Source: Alphaproteobacteria bacterium
GTDB taxonomy: Bacteria; Pseudomonadota; Alphaproteobacteria; Micropepsales; Micropepsaceae
Assembly: GCA_018971835.1 (NCBI GenBank)
Contig: JAGWZW010000001.1
Location: 31,488-95,487 of the forward strand
Length of the DNA stretch: 64,000 bases
Direction of reading: 5' to 3'
The notes under the pieces were generated by a model, which worked only from the letters and a program-made list of their open reading frames with translations, did no database searches and was not told where the DNA came from. The position numbers and the translations under genes are program-made. Of this stretch, positions 1 to 10,593 are shown in pieces (the stretch's first letter is position 1; each line of letters opens with the position of its first letter).

Positions 1-2
1 CC

Positions 3-581
3 GACAGCCTGTACAGCGTTCTTGAAAATGCTGTTATTCCGGAATTTTATGATCGCGACGCGGAAGGCTTGCCGCGCAGGTGGCTCGGGCGCATCCGCCG
101 TTCGATGGCGGGATTGACCCCGGCTTTCTCGAGCACGCGGATGCTTCGCCAATATGTGGAGGATACCTATCTGCCGCTGGCGGCAGCGCTGCGCACCCGC
201 ATCGCCTCCGGCTGCGCCGCGGCCAAGGATATCCGGGCCTGGGCCGATCTATTGACGCGCCACTGGCCGAGCCTCCACATCGGCGATTCCACGGTGAGTA
301 ACAGCGAGGGCGTCCGGCGTTTCTCGGTGCCGGTCTTTCTGGGTGACGTGCCGGCTGCTTCAGTGCGCGTCGAGTTGTTCGCAGATGCCAGGGATGGCGA
401 TCCGGCCCAGATCGTCACCCTTCATCGCGAACGCGAAATTCCCGGCTCGGCCAACGGGTTCATCTATGCCGGCGAGGTCAAGACCACTCGTCCGGCCGCT
501 GACTACACCGTGCGCGCGGTTCCTGACCATCAGGGGGCATTCCTGCCCTCCGAGCTTCCGCTCATCGTCTGGCAGCGGTAG
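3..581 (+). CDS. glgP: alpha-glucan (glycogen) phosphorylase, C-terminal part, truncated by window start
   Basis: Frame 3 is open from the first base: DSLYSVLENAVIPEFYDRDAEGLPRRWLG...YVEDTYLPLA, typical of the GlgP C-terminus; followed by a glycogen operon. Confidence 0.85.
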   Translation, partial: DSLYSVLENAVIPEFYDRDAEGLPRRWLGRIRRSMAGLTPAFSSTRMLRQYVEDTYLPLAAALRTRIASGCAAAKDIRAWADLLTRHWPSLHIGDSTVSNSEGVRRFSVPVFLGDVPAASVRVELFADARDGDPAQIVTLHREREIPGSANGFIYAGEVKTTRPAADYTVRAVPDHQGAFLPSELPLIVWQR

Positions 582-855
582 TGCCAGAGGAGATGCGCGC
601 GGCCGTGATGCGCCTGGGCGGCGGCGTTACGGCCACGCGCGGCGGGACCGGCGGCGCCTGGACCGGATGAGGGCCGTCGCAGCGGAAAATCACATCCGAG
701 CGCGGGAGCCTGCTGTCGTGTTCGGTTTCCAGTTCCGCCCTGGCGCGCAGCCAATGCGTCAGTTCGGCGCCGCTGGGGCAGCCTTCGCGCTGCCAGATCA
801 GGTAGGAACGCAGGCGGATCTCATCGTCGGAAATTGTCGGTATCTGTTGAGCCAT
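562..855 (-). CDS. DUF2934 family small protein
   Basis: MAQQIPTISDDEIRLRSYLIWQREGCPSGAELTHWLRARAELE matches the DUF2934 pattern; start chosen at the internal ATG of ORF 562..906. Confidence 0.7.
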   Translation of the reverse strand: MAQQIPTISDDEIRLRSYLIWQREGCPSGAELTHWLRARAELETEHDSRLPRSDVIFRCDGPHPVQAPPVPPRVAVTPPPRRITAARISSGTTAARR

Positions 856-917
856 GACCACCTCCACCACCTCGGTACCCCATTCGTCGGGCGTGGCCGG
901 TACCACGCCGAAGCGTG

Positions 918-2429
918 CTACGATGCCGCCTGCCGGGCCTGATCGCCGCTATCGGACGACGGCGCGGCGGCGATGAGGCGCGGTTTGCCGCTGAGCATCC
1001 GGTAAAGAGCAATGTAATCGGTCGCGCTGGCGTTCCAGCTGAAATCCTGCGACATGGCCTGCAATTGCAAGCGGCGCCAGGCGAGCGGTTTGCCGAACAG
1101 TGCCAGCGCGCGGTCGAGCGCCTTCAGAAGTGCGGAAAGGCTCGGTTCCTCGAAGGCGAAGCCAGCGGCCATGCGCCCTTCCGGCGCGTCTGTCGTGGTG
1201 TCGGCAATGGTGTCGGCGAGGCCACCGGTACGCCGTACTACCGACAACGTGCCGTAACGCGCAGCATAAAGTTGCGTAAGCCCGCAAGGTTCGAACCTTG
1301 CCGGCGCCAGCAAGAGATCCGCGCCGGCCTGCAAGCGGTGGGCGAGCGGCTCGCTGTAGCCGATCTTGGCGCCGACGCGGCCGGGATATCGGTGCGCCGC
1401 TTCGACAAAGCCCGCCTCCAGCGCCGCATCGCCTTCGCCGACAGCGACGAACTGCGCGCCGGCTTCGACCAGGGCGCGAATGGCTTCGAGAACCACATCG
1501 GCCATCTTCTGATGAGCGAAGCGGCTGACAAAACCGACGAGCGGCGCCTCGCGGGCGATCTCGAGGCCCATGTCCTTCTGCAGGGCCGCCTTACACGGGC
1601 GCTTGCCGGAAAGATCCTGCGGGCTGAAGTTCCGCGCCAGATGCGGATCGGTGGCGGGATTCCATAGCGCATCGTCGATGCCATTGAGAATCCCGGAATA
1701 ATCGCCATAACGCTGGCGCAACAGACCGTCCAGGCCGCAGCCGAATTCCGGCGTCAGCGTTTCGCGGGCATAGGTGGGGCTCACCGTCGTTATGTGGTCG
1801 GCATAGCGGATCGCGGCCTTGAGGAACGAGACTTGGCCGTAAAATTCAAGGCCGTCGGTCGAGAAATAATGTTCAGGAACGCCGATCTGGGCCAGCACCT
1901 CGCGCGGGAAATTGCCCTGATAGGCGAGGTTATGGATCGTGAACACGCTGCTTGGCCGCGGCCGGCCCTGCATGCTGAGCAGCAGCGGCACCAGGCCGGC
2001 GTGCCAATCGTTGGCGTGGACGATATCAGCGTTCCAGCCGCAGATTTTTCCTTGCGCCGCATGCACCGCGACGTGGGACAGGAAGGCGAAACGCTGAGCA
2101 TTATCGGGCCACTCGCAGCCGGCCTCGTCCTGATAGAGGCCGCCGTTGCGCAGAAAAAGCGCCGGCGCATCGACCAGCCAGACCGGAATGCCCGTACCTG
2201 GAAGGGTTCCGGAAATCAGCGCGCCGCCCTCGACTCCGGCGATAACCGGCAGCGTCGTTTCGATTTTCGGATTTTTTAGCTGGGCCAGCGCGCCCGGATA
2301 GGCCGGCATCAGCAGGCGGACGTCGATCCCGCGCCGGGCTAGGGCGATGGGCAGGGCTCCCGACACATCCGCCAGCCCGCCAGTCTTGGCAAGCGGCTGG
2401 ACCTCCGATGTGACGAACAGAACGCGCAT
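918..2429 (-). CDS. glgA: glycogen synthase (ADP-glucose type, GT5)
   Basis: MRVLFVTSEVQPLAKTGGLADVSGALP N-terminus and RFEPCGLTQLYAARYGTLSVVRRTGGLADT motif. Confidence 0.95.
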   Translation of the reverse strand: MRVLFVTSEVQPLAKTGGLADVSGALPIALARRGIDVRLLMPAYPGALAQLKNPKIETTLPVIAGVEGGALISGTLPGTGIPVWLVDAPALFLRNGGLYQDEAGCEWPDNAQRFAFLSHVAVHAAQGKICGWNADIVHANDWHAGLVPLLLSMQGRPRPSSVFTIHNLAYQGNFPREVLAQIGVPEHYFSTDGLEFYGQVSFLKAAIRYADHITTVSPTYARETLTPEFGCGLDGLLRQRYGDYSGILNGIDDALWNPATDPHLARNFSPQDLSGKRPCKAALQKDMGLEIAREAPLVGFVSRFAHQKMADVVLEAIRALVEAGAQFVAVGEGDAALEAGFVEAAHRYPGRVGAKIGYSEPLAHRLQAGADLLLAPARFEPCGLTQLYAARYGTLSVVRRTGGLADTIADTTTDAPEGRMAAGFAFEEPSLSALLKALDRALALFGKPLAWRRLQLQAMSQDFSWNASATDYIALYRMLSGKPRLIAAAPSSDSGDQARQAAS

Positions 2430-2495
2430 AGCCAGCCTCGCCCGCTTGCCGCCCCCCCGCAACAACGCTTCTTGCAAACTCGGGATATCGTGGCA

Positions 2496-2509
2496 TTGAT
2501 TTTGATCAG
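2496..2509. promoter_or_regulatory. candidate FNR/FixK-type box TTGAT-N4-ATCAG
   Basis: TTGATTTTGATCAG in the glgA/glgB divergent intergenic region; 9 of 10 positions match TTGAT-N4-ATCAA; an FNR-type regulator is encoded in this window. Confidence 0.45.
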
Positions 2510-2572
2510 CCCGATGACAATACGTTATGTTTTATTTGCGCTGCATACAACAGATAAAGCTGTTTTCGGCGA

Positions 2573-4486
2573 TTGCTCGAAAAGGAGGCAGGATTGGATG
2601 CAATCGATGCAACCGTTCCGCTTCTCGGCGAACTGGATTTGTATCTCCACGCCGAAGGCCGCGATCTTTACAGCTATCGCAAGCTGGGTGCGCATCCCAG
2701 AACGATTGGCGGCGTGCCGGGAACGGCCTTCGCCGTGTGGGCGCCGAACGCGCGCCGCGTCAGCGTGGTCGGTGATTTCAACGCCTGGAGCGGGCAGCGC
2801 AATCCGATGCGCCGCCATTACGGCGCCGGGATATGGGAAACATTCGTGCGCGATGCCAAGCCGGGCGCGCGATACAAATTCGAGATCGAAGGCGCGCATG
2901 GCGGGGTTTTCCTCAAGGCCGATCCCTATGCCTTCGAAGCCGAATTGCCGCCGAACACGGCCTCGATCATTCGCGGCCTGCCGCAAACAGCACCGATGCC
3001 CGAAGGGCCGGCGGGCGACCGCCACGCGCCGGTATCGATCTACGAGGTGCACCTGGGCTCGTGGCGGCGCATGCCGGAAGACGGTGCGCGCCCGCTCGGC
3101 TACGCCGAACTTGCCGATCAGCTGGTTGCCTATGTTAAGGACATGGGCTTCACCCATATCGAATTGATGCCGGTTGCCGAGCATCCTTTCGGCGGTTCCT
3201 GGGGCTATCAGCCTACGGCCCTGTTCGCGCCCACGGCCCGTTACGGGACACCCGGCGCGTTCCGCGATTTCATCCGGGCCTGCCATGAAGCAGGGATTGG
3301 CGTGATCCTCGACTGGGCGGCCGGACATTTTCCCGCCGATCCGCATGGTCTTGCCCGGTTCGACGGTACGCATCTCTACGAGCATTGCGACCCGCGCGAA
3401 GGCCTGCACCCGGACTGGAATACCCTGATCTATAATTTCGGACGTAACGAGGTTTCGAATTTCCTCATGTCTAACGCGCTTTATTGGCTGGAGGAATTCG
3501 GGCTCGATGGCCTGCGCGTCGATGCTGTCGCCTCGATGCTCTATCGCAATTACAGCCGCAAGGACGGGGAATGGATCGCTAACAAGTTCGGAGGCCCCGA
3601 AAACCTGGAAGCCGTCGCTTTCCTGCACCGCCTCAACGAGCAGGTTTACGCCAGGCGTCCGCGCGCCCTGACCATTGCGGAAGAATCCACGGCCTGGCCG
3701 ATGGTGTCGCGGCCGACCTATCTGGGCGGCCTGGGCTTCGGCTACAAGTGGAACATGGGCTGGATGCACGACACGCTGGACTACATGAAGAAAGACCCGG
3801 TGCATCGCAAATACCATCACGACCGGCTGACCTTCGGTCTGCTCTACGCGTTTCACGAGAACTTCATCCTGCCGCTGTCACACGACGAAGTGGTGCACGG
3901 CAAAGGCTCGCTGCTCGGCAAGATGCCCGGCGACCGCTGGCAGAAATTCGCCAACCTGCGCGCCTATTACGGCTTTCTCTATACCCAGCCGGGCAAGAAG
4001 CTGCTGTTCATGGGCGGCGAGTTCGCGCAGGAGCGCGAATGGAGCCATGACGAGAGCCTCGATTGGCATCTACTCTCCGATCCGTTGCATCGCGGCGTTC
4101 AGGACATGGTGCGCGACCTCAACAAGCTCTATCGCGAGTTGCCCGCCCTTCACCGCCACGACTGCGAGCCGGAGGGCTTTTCCTGGATCGACTGCAACGA
4201 CCATGACGCCAGCGTGGTTACCTATCTGCGCTACGGCGCCGACGGCGACGATTTTGTCGTGGTCGCCTGCAATTTCACGCCGGTGGTCCGGCACGGTTAT
4301 CGCGTTGGCGTGCCAAAGGGCGGGCCTTACCGTGAAGTGTTCAATTCGGACGCCGCCTGTTATGGCGGCAGTAACGTCGGCAACGACGGCGCCGTCATCT
4401 CCAAGGCCGAGTCCGCGCATGGCCGGCCGTTCTCGTTGGCTTTGACGCTACCGCCTCTGGCAACAATTGTTCTCAAGCCGTCCTAG
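2573..4486 (+). CDS. glgB: 1,4-alpha-glucan branching enzyme
   Basis: [66 protein letters not shown]; probable TTG start. Confidence 0.95.
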   Translation: MLEKEAGLDAIDATVPLLGELDLYLHAEGRDLYSYRKLGAHPRTIGGVPGTAFAVWAPNARRVSVVGDFNAWSGQRNPMRRHYGAGIWETFVRDAKPGARYKFEIEGAHGGVFLKADPYAFEAELPPNTASIIRGLPQTAPMPEGPAGDRHAPVSIYEVHLGSWRRMPEDGARPLGYAELADQLVAYVKDMGFTHIELMPVAEHPFGGSWGYQPTALFAPTARYGTPGAFRDFIRACHEAGIGVILDWAAGHFPADPHGLARFDGTHLYEHCDPREGLHPDWNTLIYNFGRNEVSNFLMSNALYWLEEFGLDGLRVDAVASMLYRNYSRKDGEWIANKFGGPENLEAVAFLHRLNEQVYARRPRALTIAEESTAWPMVSRPTYLGGLGFGYKWNMGWMHDTLDYMKKDPVHRKYHHDRLTFGLLYAFHENFILPLSHDEVVHGKGSLLGKMPGDRWQKFANLRAYYGFLYTQPGKKLLFMGGEFAQEREWSHDESLDWHLLSDPLHRGVQDMVRDLNKLYRELPALHRHDCEPEGFSWIDCNDHDASVVTYLRYGADGDDFVVVACNFTPVVRHGYRVGVPKGGPYREVFNSDAACYGGSNVGNDGAVISKAESAHGRPFSLALTLPPLATIVLKPS

Positions 4487-4496
4487 GGAGGCGAAC

Positions 4497-6575
4497 ATGG
4501 CGCGGCGGCCGCTCAGCGAAGGCCGGCCACACCCGCTGGGTGCGACATTCGATGGCGAAGGCGTGAACTTTGCCTTGTTCTCCGCTCATGCCACGAAGGT
4601 AGAGCTTTGCCTGTTCGACGGCGCCGGCGGGCACGAGACGGCGCGGCTGGCGCTGCCCGAATATACCGATGAAGTCTGGCACGGCTATCTGGCTGGCGCG
4701 CGGCCGGGCCAGCGCTACGGCTATCGCGTGCACGGCAGCTACGATCCCTATGCAGGCCATCGCTTCAATCCACACAAGCTCCTGGTCGATCCCTATGCGC
4801 GTGCGCTCGACCGCAGCTTTGCCTGGAGCGATCTGGCCTGCGGTTACAGCTTCGGCGATTCCCGCGAGGATCTCTCATTCGACACAAACGATAGCGCCGC
4901 GGTCATGCCCAAAGGTATCGTGACGGACGATACCTTCGATTGGCAGGGCGATGCGCCGCCCAACACTCCTCTCTGCGAAACGGTGATCTACGAGCTTCAC
5001 CCGCGCGGCTACACGATGCTGCATCCCGCTGTTCCCGAAGCGCAGCGCGGAACCTTTGCCGGGCTGGCGCATCCCGACGTGATCGGCTACCTCCGTGCCC
5101 TAGGCATCACTGCCGTCGAGCTTCTGCCGGTCCATCCCGTCGCGGTCACGCGCAATCTTGCCTCCCACGGATTGGTGGATTACTGGGGCTACAACGCCTT
5201 CAACTTTTTTGCGCCCGAACCGCGCTACCTTTCGGGCGGCGAACTCTCCGAGTTCCGCCGCATGGTGCGCGCGCTGCACGCGGGGGGCATCGAGGTCATC
5301 CTCGATGTCGTCTTCAATCACACCGGCGAAGGCAGCGAACTTGGCCCCACGCTTTCGTTCCGGGGCATCGACAATGCGTCCTACTATTGCCTTGCCGAAG
5401 ACCGGCGGAATTATGTCGATTACACCGGCTGCCGCAACACGTTGAACCTGGAGCATCCGCGGGTGCTGCAGATGGTGATGGACTCGCTGCGTTATTGGGT
5501 CGAGGCGATGCATGTGGACGGCTTCCGCTTCGATCTTGCCGTCAGTCTGGCGCGCGCCAGGCACCATTTCTCGCAGCGTTCGCCGTTCTTTTCTGCGGTC
5601 GCGCAGGATCCGGTGCTGCGCAAGGTGAAGCTGATCGCGGAGCCCTGGGATCTCGGCCCGGACGGTTACCGGCTCGGCGGTTTCCCGCCGGGCTGGAGCG
5701 AGTGGAACGATCGCTACCGGGATACCGCGCGTCGCTTCTGGCGCGGCGATGGCAGGCAGACGGGCGAGCTGGCGTTCCGCCTTACCGGGTCGAGCGACCT
5801 GTTTGCCGGCCATGGGCGCCGGCCCACGGCGAGCGTCAACTTCGTCACCGCACATGACGGCTTCACGTTGAACGATGTGGTCAGCTACAACGTCAAGCAC
5901 AACGCGGAAAACCGCGAGGACAGCGCAGACGGCGCAAACGAGAACTACAGCTGGAATTGCGGTCACGAAGGGCCGAGCGAGGATCCCGGGGTCATCGCGC
6001 AGCGCGAACGGCAGAAGCGGAACCTGCTGGCGACCTTGCTGCTGTCGCGCGGCGTTCCGATGCTCACCGCCGGCGACGAGTTCGGCCGTACGCAGCGCGG
6101 CAACAACAACGCCTATTGCCAGGACAACGAGACAAGCTGGACCGACTGGCGGCTGGCCGAACGCAACACTTCTCTGCTGCGTTTCGTGCAAGCGCTGTTG
6201 CAGTTGCGCGCCGGCAATCCGGTCTTCCGCCTGCCGTCCTTCTTTCATGGCGAGCATATCGACGAAACGGGCATAAGAGATATCGTCTGGTTGACGCCGC
6301 CGGGCAGAGAGATGGCGGGGACAGACTGGAACGATCCCGATTGCCGCGCGCTGGCTGTTCGCTACACCGCCGATACCGGCGACTTTCTTCTGCTCTTGAA
6401 TGCCGGCGCGGACGCGCGCCCCTTCCATTTGCCGTCTGCCGGAGGCGGTTCAGGTTGGCGTAGCTGTATTGCCACCGATGCGGGGATGCCGGATGGGGCA
6501 AGGTATGGCAGCAAGGTTGTTGTCGCGCCCTGTTCGCTGGTCTTGCTCACCGCAGAACCGGCGGCGCGATCATGA
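4497..6575 (+). CDS. glgX: glycogen debranching enzyme
   Basis: GVNFALFSAHATKVELCLFD, HVDGFRFDLAVSLAR, FVTAHDGFTLNDVVSYNVKHNAENREDSADGANENYSWNCG. Confidence 0.95.
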   Translation: MARRPLSEGRPHPLGATFDGEGVNFALFSAHATKVELCLFDGAGGHETARLALPEYTDEVWHGYLAGARPGQRYGYRVHGSYDPYAGHRFNPHKLLVDPYARALDRSFAWSDLACGYSFGDSREDLSFDTNDSAAVMPKGIVTDDTFDWQGDAPPNTPLCETVIYELHPRGYTMLHPAVPEAQRGTFAGLAHPDVIGYLRALGITAVELLPVHPVAVTRNLASHGLVDYWGYNAFNFFAPEPRYLSGGELSEFRRMVRALHAGGIEVILDVVFNHTGEGSELGPTLSFRGIDNASYYCLAEDRRNYVDYTGCRNTLNLEHPRVLQMVMDSLRYWVEAMHVDGFRFDLAVSLARARHHFSQRSPFFSAVAQDPVLRKVKLIAEPWDLGPDGYRLGGFPPGWSEWNDRYRDTARRFWRGDGRQTGELAFRLTGSSDLFAGHGRRPTASVNFVTAHDGFTLNDVVSYNVKHNAENREDSADGANENYSWNCGHEGPSEDPGVIAQRERQKRNLLATLLLSRGVPMLTAGDEFGRTQRGNNNAYCQDNETSWTDWRLAERNTSLLRFVQALLQLRAGNPVFRLPSFFHGEHIDETGIRDIVWLTPPGREMAGTDWNDPDCRALAVRYTADTGDFLLLLNAGADARPFHLPSAGGGSGWRSCIATDAGMPDGARYGSKVVVAPCSLVLLTAEPAARS

Positions 6576-8683
6576 GCGATCATGCGCTTGCCCGGCTTGC
6601 CGAGGCCGCGGGGATCGAGGCGCGCTATTGGGACATCGAAGGCCGCCAGCACGAAACGACGCCGGAGACGATGCGCGCCCTGCTGCGGGCCTTTGGCCTT
6701 CGGGCTGAAAGTGGTGCAGAGATCGGCGAGAGCCTTGCCCTGCTGCGCGGGGAGCCGTGGCGCGAGATGGTGCCGCCGGTGCATATGATGCGCGAAGGCG
6801 AGGGGACTGCCATCGCGTATCGGGCACCGCCTGGAGAGGCGGGAAAGCTCGAATGGGCGATTGTCTGCGAAAACGGTGAACAGCGCACCGGCGTCTGCGA
6901 CCTTGCCACGCTGCCGGTCGAAGAGACGGGCGAGGCGGCGGGAATGGCGACAGCGCTGCGCAAACTGCCGCTGCCGGCTTTGCCTTTGGGCTATCATCAT
7001 CTCCGTCTTGCCGGAGCTGAGGCCGAAACGCTGCTGATCGTGGCACCGCCGTCGTGCCACCTGCCGGCTGGCTGGCCTAGACGGCGTTATTGGGGCCTTG
7101 CCGCGCAGCTCTACGCGCTGCGGCGCCGGGGCGATTGGGGGATCGGCGATTTCACCGCGTTGCGTGCGCTGATTGCGGGCGCCGGTGCGGCCGATGCCGT
7201 CGGCCTCAACCCGCTGCATGCGCTGTTCCGCGATGTGCCCGAAGCGGCGAGTCCTTATTCGCCGTCGAGTCGGCTTTTTTGCAATCCGCTCTATCTCGAT
7301 ATCGAGGCCGTCACCGAATACGCCGAGGCCCAGGTGGGAGCGCGCCGGCGGCACGTCGGCGCATTCGTCGATTACCGTTCGATCGCCGCGGAGAAATATG
7401 CCGTTCTCGAAACCATGTTCCGGGTCTTCCAATCGCGGCATCTCGCGGCCACGGACGCGCGCGCCGCGGACTTTCTCGCCTTCGTGGCGCAAGGTGGCGA
7501 GCCGCTGCGCAAATTCGCGCTGTTCGAAGCGCTCTGCGAGGCCTTCGGCAGCCACGACTGGCGGCACTGGCCGCTTTGGGCCCAGAACGCGGATTCGCCG
7601 GGAGCCCGTGCCTTCGCCGAAGACCACACATCGCGCATCGCTTATTCGCAATATCTGCAATGGCAATGCGATATGCAGCTCGGTGCGGCGTCTGCGCTGG
7701 CGCGCGAAAGGATGGCCATCGGGCTCTACGGCGATCTTGCCGTCAGCGTGGATACGACGAGCGCGGATCATTGGGCGGAGCGCAAGATCTTTGCCGGAGA
7801 GGCGCGCATCGGCGCGCCACCCGATCCCTTCAACGAACAGGGCCAGGAATGGGGCGTGGTGCCATTCGATCCGCGGGCGCTGCGCCGCAGCGGATATGGC
7901 TACCTCATCGCGCTTTTCCGGTCGGCCATGCGGCATGTCGGCGCGTTGCGCATCGATCATGTCATGGGCTGGCAGCGATTGTTTCTCGTTCCGGCCGGTG
8001 CGCCGGCGGCATCCGGCGCCTATGTGCGTTATCCGCTCGAAGATTTTCTTGCCATTGCGGCGCTGGAAAGCCGGCGCAATCAGTGCCTGCTCATTGGCGA
8101 AGATCTGGGCACGGTTCCGGCCGGCTTTCGCGAGCGCATGGCCGCGGCAAAACTGCTCTCCTGCCGCGTTTTCTATTTCGAGCGTGACGGCGCCCGCTTC
8201 CGCAGGCCGCAAGAATTTCCTCTGCTTTCCGCCGTCTCCGCCACCACGCACGATCTGGCGACGCTGCGCGGTTATTGGCTGGGCGAGGATATCGCCGTAA
8301 AGGCAAGGCTGGGCGTGCTCGCTATGGACGAGGCGGCGCGGGCGCGAACGGCACGCGCCGAAGACAAGCGACTGATGCTGGAGGCGCTGCGCGACGAAGG
8401 CGTGCTACCTGCCGATCTTGATTTGGCATATGCAACTGCGGAGCTATCGCCCGCCCTGGCGGCGGCGATCCATGCCTATCTTGCGCGTACGCCCAGCCTG
8501 TTGTTTGTGGCGCAACTTGACGATCTCGCAGGCAGTCTGGAGCAGACAAACCTGCCAGGAACCACCACCGAATATCCCAATTGGCGCCGCCGCCTGGCGC
8601 GCACACTTGAGGATCTGCTGGGCGATCCGGCAATCCGCGAGGCGATGGCGGCCATCGCTCGCGAGCGCGCCGGTCCGGTTTAG
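6572..8683 (+). CDS. malQ: 4-alpha-glucanotransferase
   Basis: ALRRRGDWGIGDF, ALRIDHVMGWQRLFLVP, IGEDLGTVPAGFRERM, NLPGTTTEYPNWRRRL. Confidence 0.93.
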   Translation: MSDHALARLAEAAGIEARYWDIEGRQHETTPETMRALLRAFGLRAESGAEIGESLALLRGEPWREMVPPVHMMREGEGTAIAYRAPPGEAGKLEWAIVCENGEQRTGVCDLATLPVEETGEAAGMATALRKLPLPALPLGYHHLRLAGAEAETLLIVAPPSCHLPAGWPRRRYWGLAAQLYALRRRGDWGIGDFTALRALIAGAGAADAVGLNPLHALFRDVPEAASPYSPSSRLFCNPLYLDIEAVTEYAEAQVGARRRHVGAFVDYRSIAAEKYAVLETMFRVFQSRHLAATDARAADFLAFVAQGGEPLRKFALFEALCEAFGSHDWRHWPLWAQNADSPGARAFAEDHTSRIAYSQYLQWQCDMQLGAASALARERMAIGLYGDLAVSVDTTSADHWAERKIFAGEARIGAPPDPFNEQGQEWGVVPFDPRALRRSGYGYLIALFRSAMRHVGALRIDHVMGWQRLFLVPAGAPAASGAYVRYPLEDFLAIAALESRRNQCLLIGEDLGTVPAGFRERMAAAKLLSCRVFYFERDGARFRRPQEFPLLSAVSATTHDLATLRGYWLGEDIAVKARLGVLAMDEAARARTARAEDKRLMLEALRDEGVLPADLDLAYATAELSPALAAAIHAYLARTPSLLFVAQLDDLAGSLEQTNLPGTTTEYPNWRRRLARTLEDLLGDPAIREAMAAIARERAGPV

Positions 8684-9960
8684 CCGATCAGGATCGCGCG
8701 AATGTCGTTGACATTGGTGAAAGTCGGGCCGGTGACGACCAGATCGCCCAGGGCGGCGAAGGCGTCGTAGCTCGCGTGGCGCGCCAGTAGGTTCCGCAGA
8801 TCGAGCCCGGCCGTTGCGGCACGGCGAAGCGTGTCCGGTGTGACGATGGCGCCGGCCGCGTTCTCCGTGCCGTCAATGCCGTCGCTGTCACCGGCGAGGG
8901 CCCAGATGTCCGGATGCTCGTGCAAGGAAAGCGCAAGCGAGAGCAGGAATTCCTGATTGCGCCCGCCCCGTCCGCCCGCGCTATTCGCCAGCGTCACGGT
9001 CGTCTCGCCGCCGGAAAGCAGCAGCGCCGGCGCTGCTGCGGGCTGGCCGTGCCGCGCGCAGGATTTGGCGATTCCCGCCATGACGACGCCGAGCGCTGCC
9101 GCCTCGCCCTCGATGGCATCGCCGAGGATCAGCGGCGTGAGGTTGGCGCCACGCGCAACATCCGCAGCGGCGCGCAAGGCCGTCATGGCGGACGCGATCA
9201 CATGCACCTCGCCCTCCGCCGGTTCAGGTGGCGGCAGGTTCCGCCCAATATAGGCCGCGACGGTTTCGGGGAGCGTCAGCCGGTAACGTGCCGTGATCTC
9301 GCGCACCTGCGATGCGGATGGCGGCGCGCCGAGGGTCGGGCCGGAAGCGACATCCGCGGGATTGTCTCCGGGGATATCGCTGATCACCAGCGTGACGATC
9401 CGCGCCGGCGCGGCGGCGGCGGCGAGCCGTCCGCCCTTGACCGCGGAGAGATAACGCCGCATCGCATTGATCTCGTGGATCGGCGCACCGGAGGCGAGCA
9501 ACTGGCGCGTGACATCCGCCTTGTCCGCCAGCGTGATGCCGCCGGCGCCCAGCGCCATTGTCGCCGAGCCGCCGCCAGAGGCCAGCATGAGCACCAGATC
9601 GGACGGGCCGAGGTGCGAGAGCGCCTGCAGGATGCGCCGCGCCGCTGCTTCGCTGTTGGCATCCGGTACGGGGTGGCCCGCCTCGATCACCTCGATGCGT
9701 GCGGTCGGCTGGGCGTGGCCGTAGCGCGTCGCCACCACGCCGGTGAGCGGCACGTCAGGCCAGGCCGCTTCGACGGCCGCCGCCATGCGGGCCGAAGCCT
9801 TGCCGGCCCCGACGACCACGCAGCGGCCCTTTGGCTTTTGGGGCAGGTGTGCGGCGAGGGTGGTGAAAGGATCGGCGCTCTTCACCGCGGCGTGAAAAAC
9901 GGCGAGGAGGATTTCGCGCGCCCAAACATCGGAAAATCTGGCATCTGAGAACCGGTTCAT
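8680..9960 (-). CDS. glycerate 2-kinase (MOFRL/GckA family)
   Basis: VVGAGKASARMAAAVE, LMLASGGGSATMALGAGG, LLLSGGETTVTLANSAGGRGGRNQEFLLSLAL, ALAGDSDGIDGTENAAGA. Confidence 0.9.
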   Translation of the reverse strand: MNRFSDARFSDVWAREILLAVFHAAVKSADPFTTLAAHLPQKPKGRCVVVGAGKASARMAAAVEAAWPDVPLTGVVATRYGHAQPTARIEVIEAGHPVPDANSEAAARRILQALSHLGPSDLVLMLASGGGSATMALGAGGITLADKADVTRQLLASGAPIHEINAMRRYLSAVKGGRLAAAAAPARIVTLVISDIPGDNPADVASGPTLGAPPSASQVREITARYRLTLPETVAAYIGRNLPPPEPAEGEVHVIASAMTALRAAADVARGANLTPLILGDAIEGEAAALGVVMAGIAKSCARHGQPAAAPALLLSGGETTVTLANSAGGRGGRNQEFLLSLALSLHEHPDIWALAGDSDGIDGTENAAGAIVTPDTLRRAATAGLDLRNLLARHASYDAFAALGDLVVTGPTFTNVNDIRAILIG

Positions 9961-10259
9961 GAGGTCGCCTTGCCGCGTTCGCCCAGCGTTGCGGAATCTG
10001 GTTTCCGAGTGTCTGCCGTGAATCAGGTAACCCGGCTGGTATTGATAGCGCAACTCACTAATGGCTATCGGTCCGGCAAAGCTGGTTTCTGTCAGTCGCT
10101 AGCAAAAGATTCAGATATGGCGACAGTATCGCGACTGTGATGCAGATGCGAGTAAAGGCAGCGACCCTTTGTATTGATAATGAATGCTGCGCGTCGAATT
10201 GCTTGCCGATTTTCTTTCGCGCGCGTTAAACTATTTTCACCAAGGACTCACATCGTTCG

Positions 10260-10469
10260 ATGAGGATCAAGATGTTCAAGATTGCCTTGTTGATCTGGGT
10301 TATGGCTGGAGTGACGCTGGCGGGCAGCCTCATTCTGATTGCGCTGGTGATGCCGGGCTTCGGACAATCGGAAATGCAGATGATTCCGATTGCCGGAATC
10401 GCCGGATTTCTTATCGCGATGCCTTTGTCGTATTTGCTCGCCAAGCGCATTTCGCATCCCGCACATTGA
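10260..10469 (+). CDS. small two-TM-helix membrane protein
   Basis: 69 aa with two hydrophobic stretches (IALLIWVMAGVTLAGSLILIALVMPGF; IPIAGIAGFLIAMPLSYLLA). Confidence 0.5.
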   Translation: MRIKMFKIALLIWVMAGVTLAGSLILIALVMPGFGQSEMQMIPIAGIAGFLIAMPLSYLLAKRISHPAH

Positions 10470-10593
10470 ACGCGGTTGCGCTTCTATTGAGCATCTGGTT
10501 CCGCGCCGGCTGATTTCGCCGCCAATGTGGTTCTGCGTCATGCGGCTTGGCGGCATGGTGCAGAGCACGTGCGGATAGCCGTTCCTCCCGGGA

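Noticed and set aside
6362-8251. 629-aa minus-strand ORF opposite malQ
   Set aside because: Antisense shadow; malQ motifs on the plus strand are unambiguous.
10034-10180. Repeated GTATTGATA motif and ACAGT-N6-ACTGT dyad upstream of the small membrane protein gene
   Set aside because: Too short and A/T-rich for a confident regulatory call; second half of an FNR box is absent.
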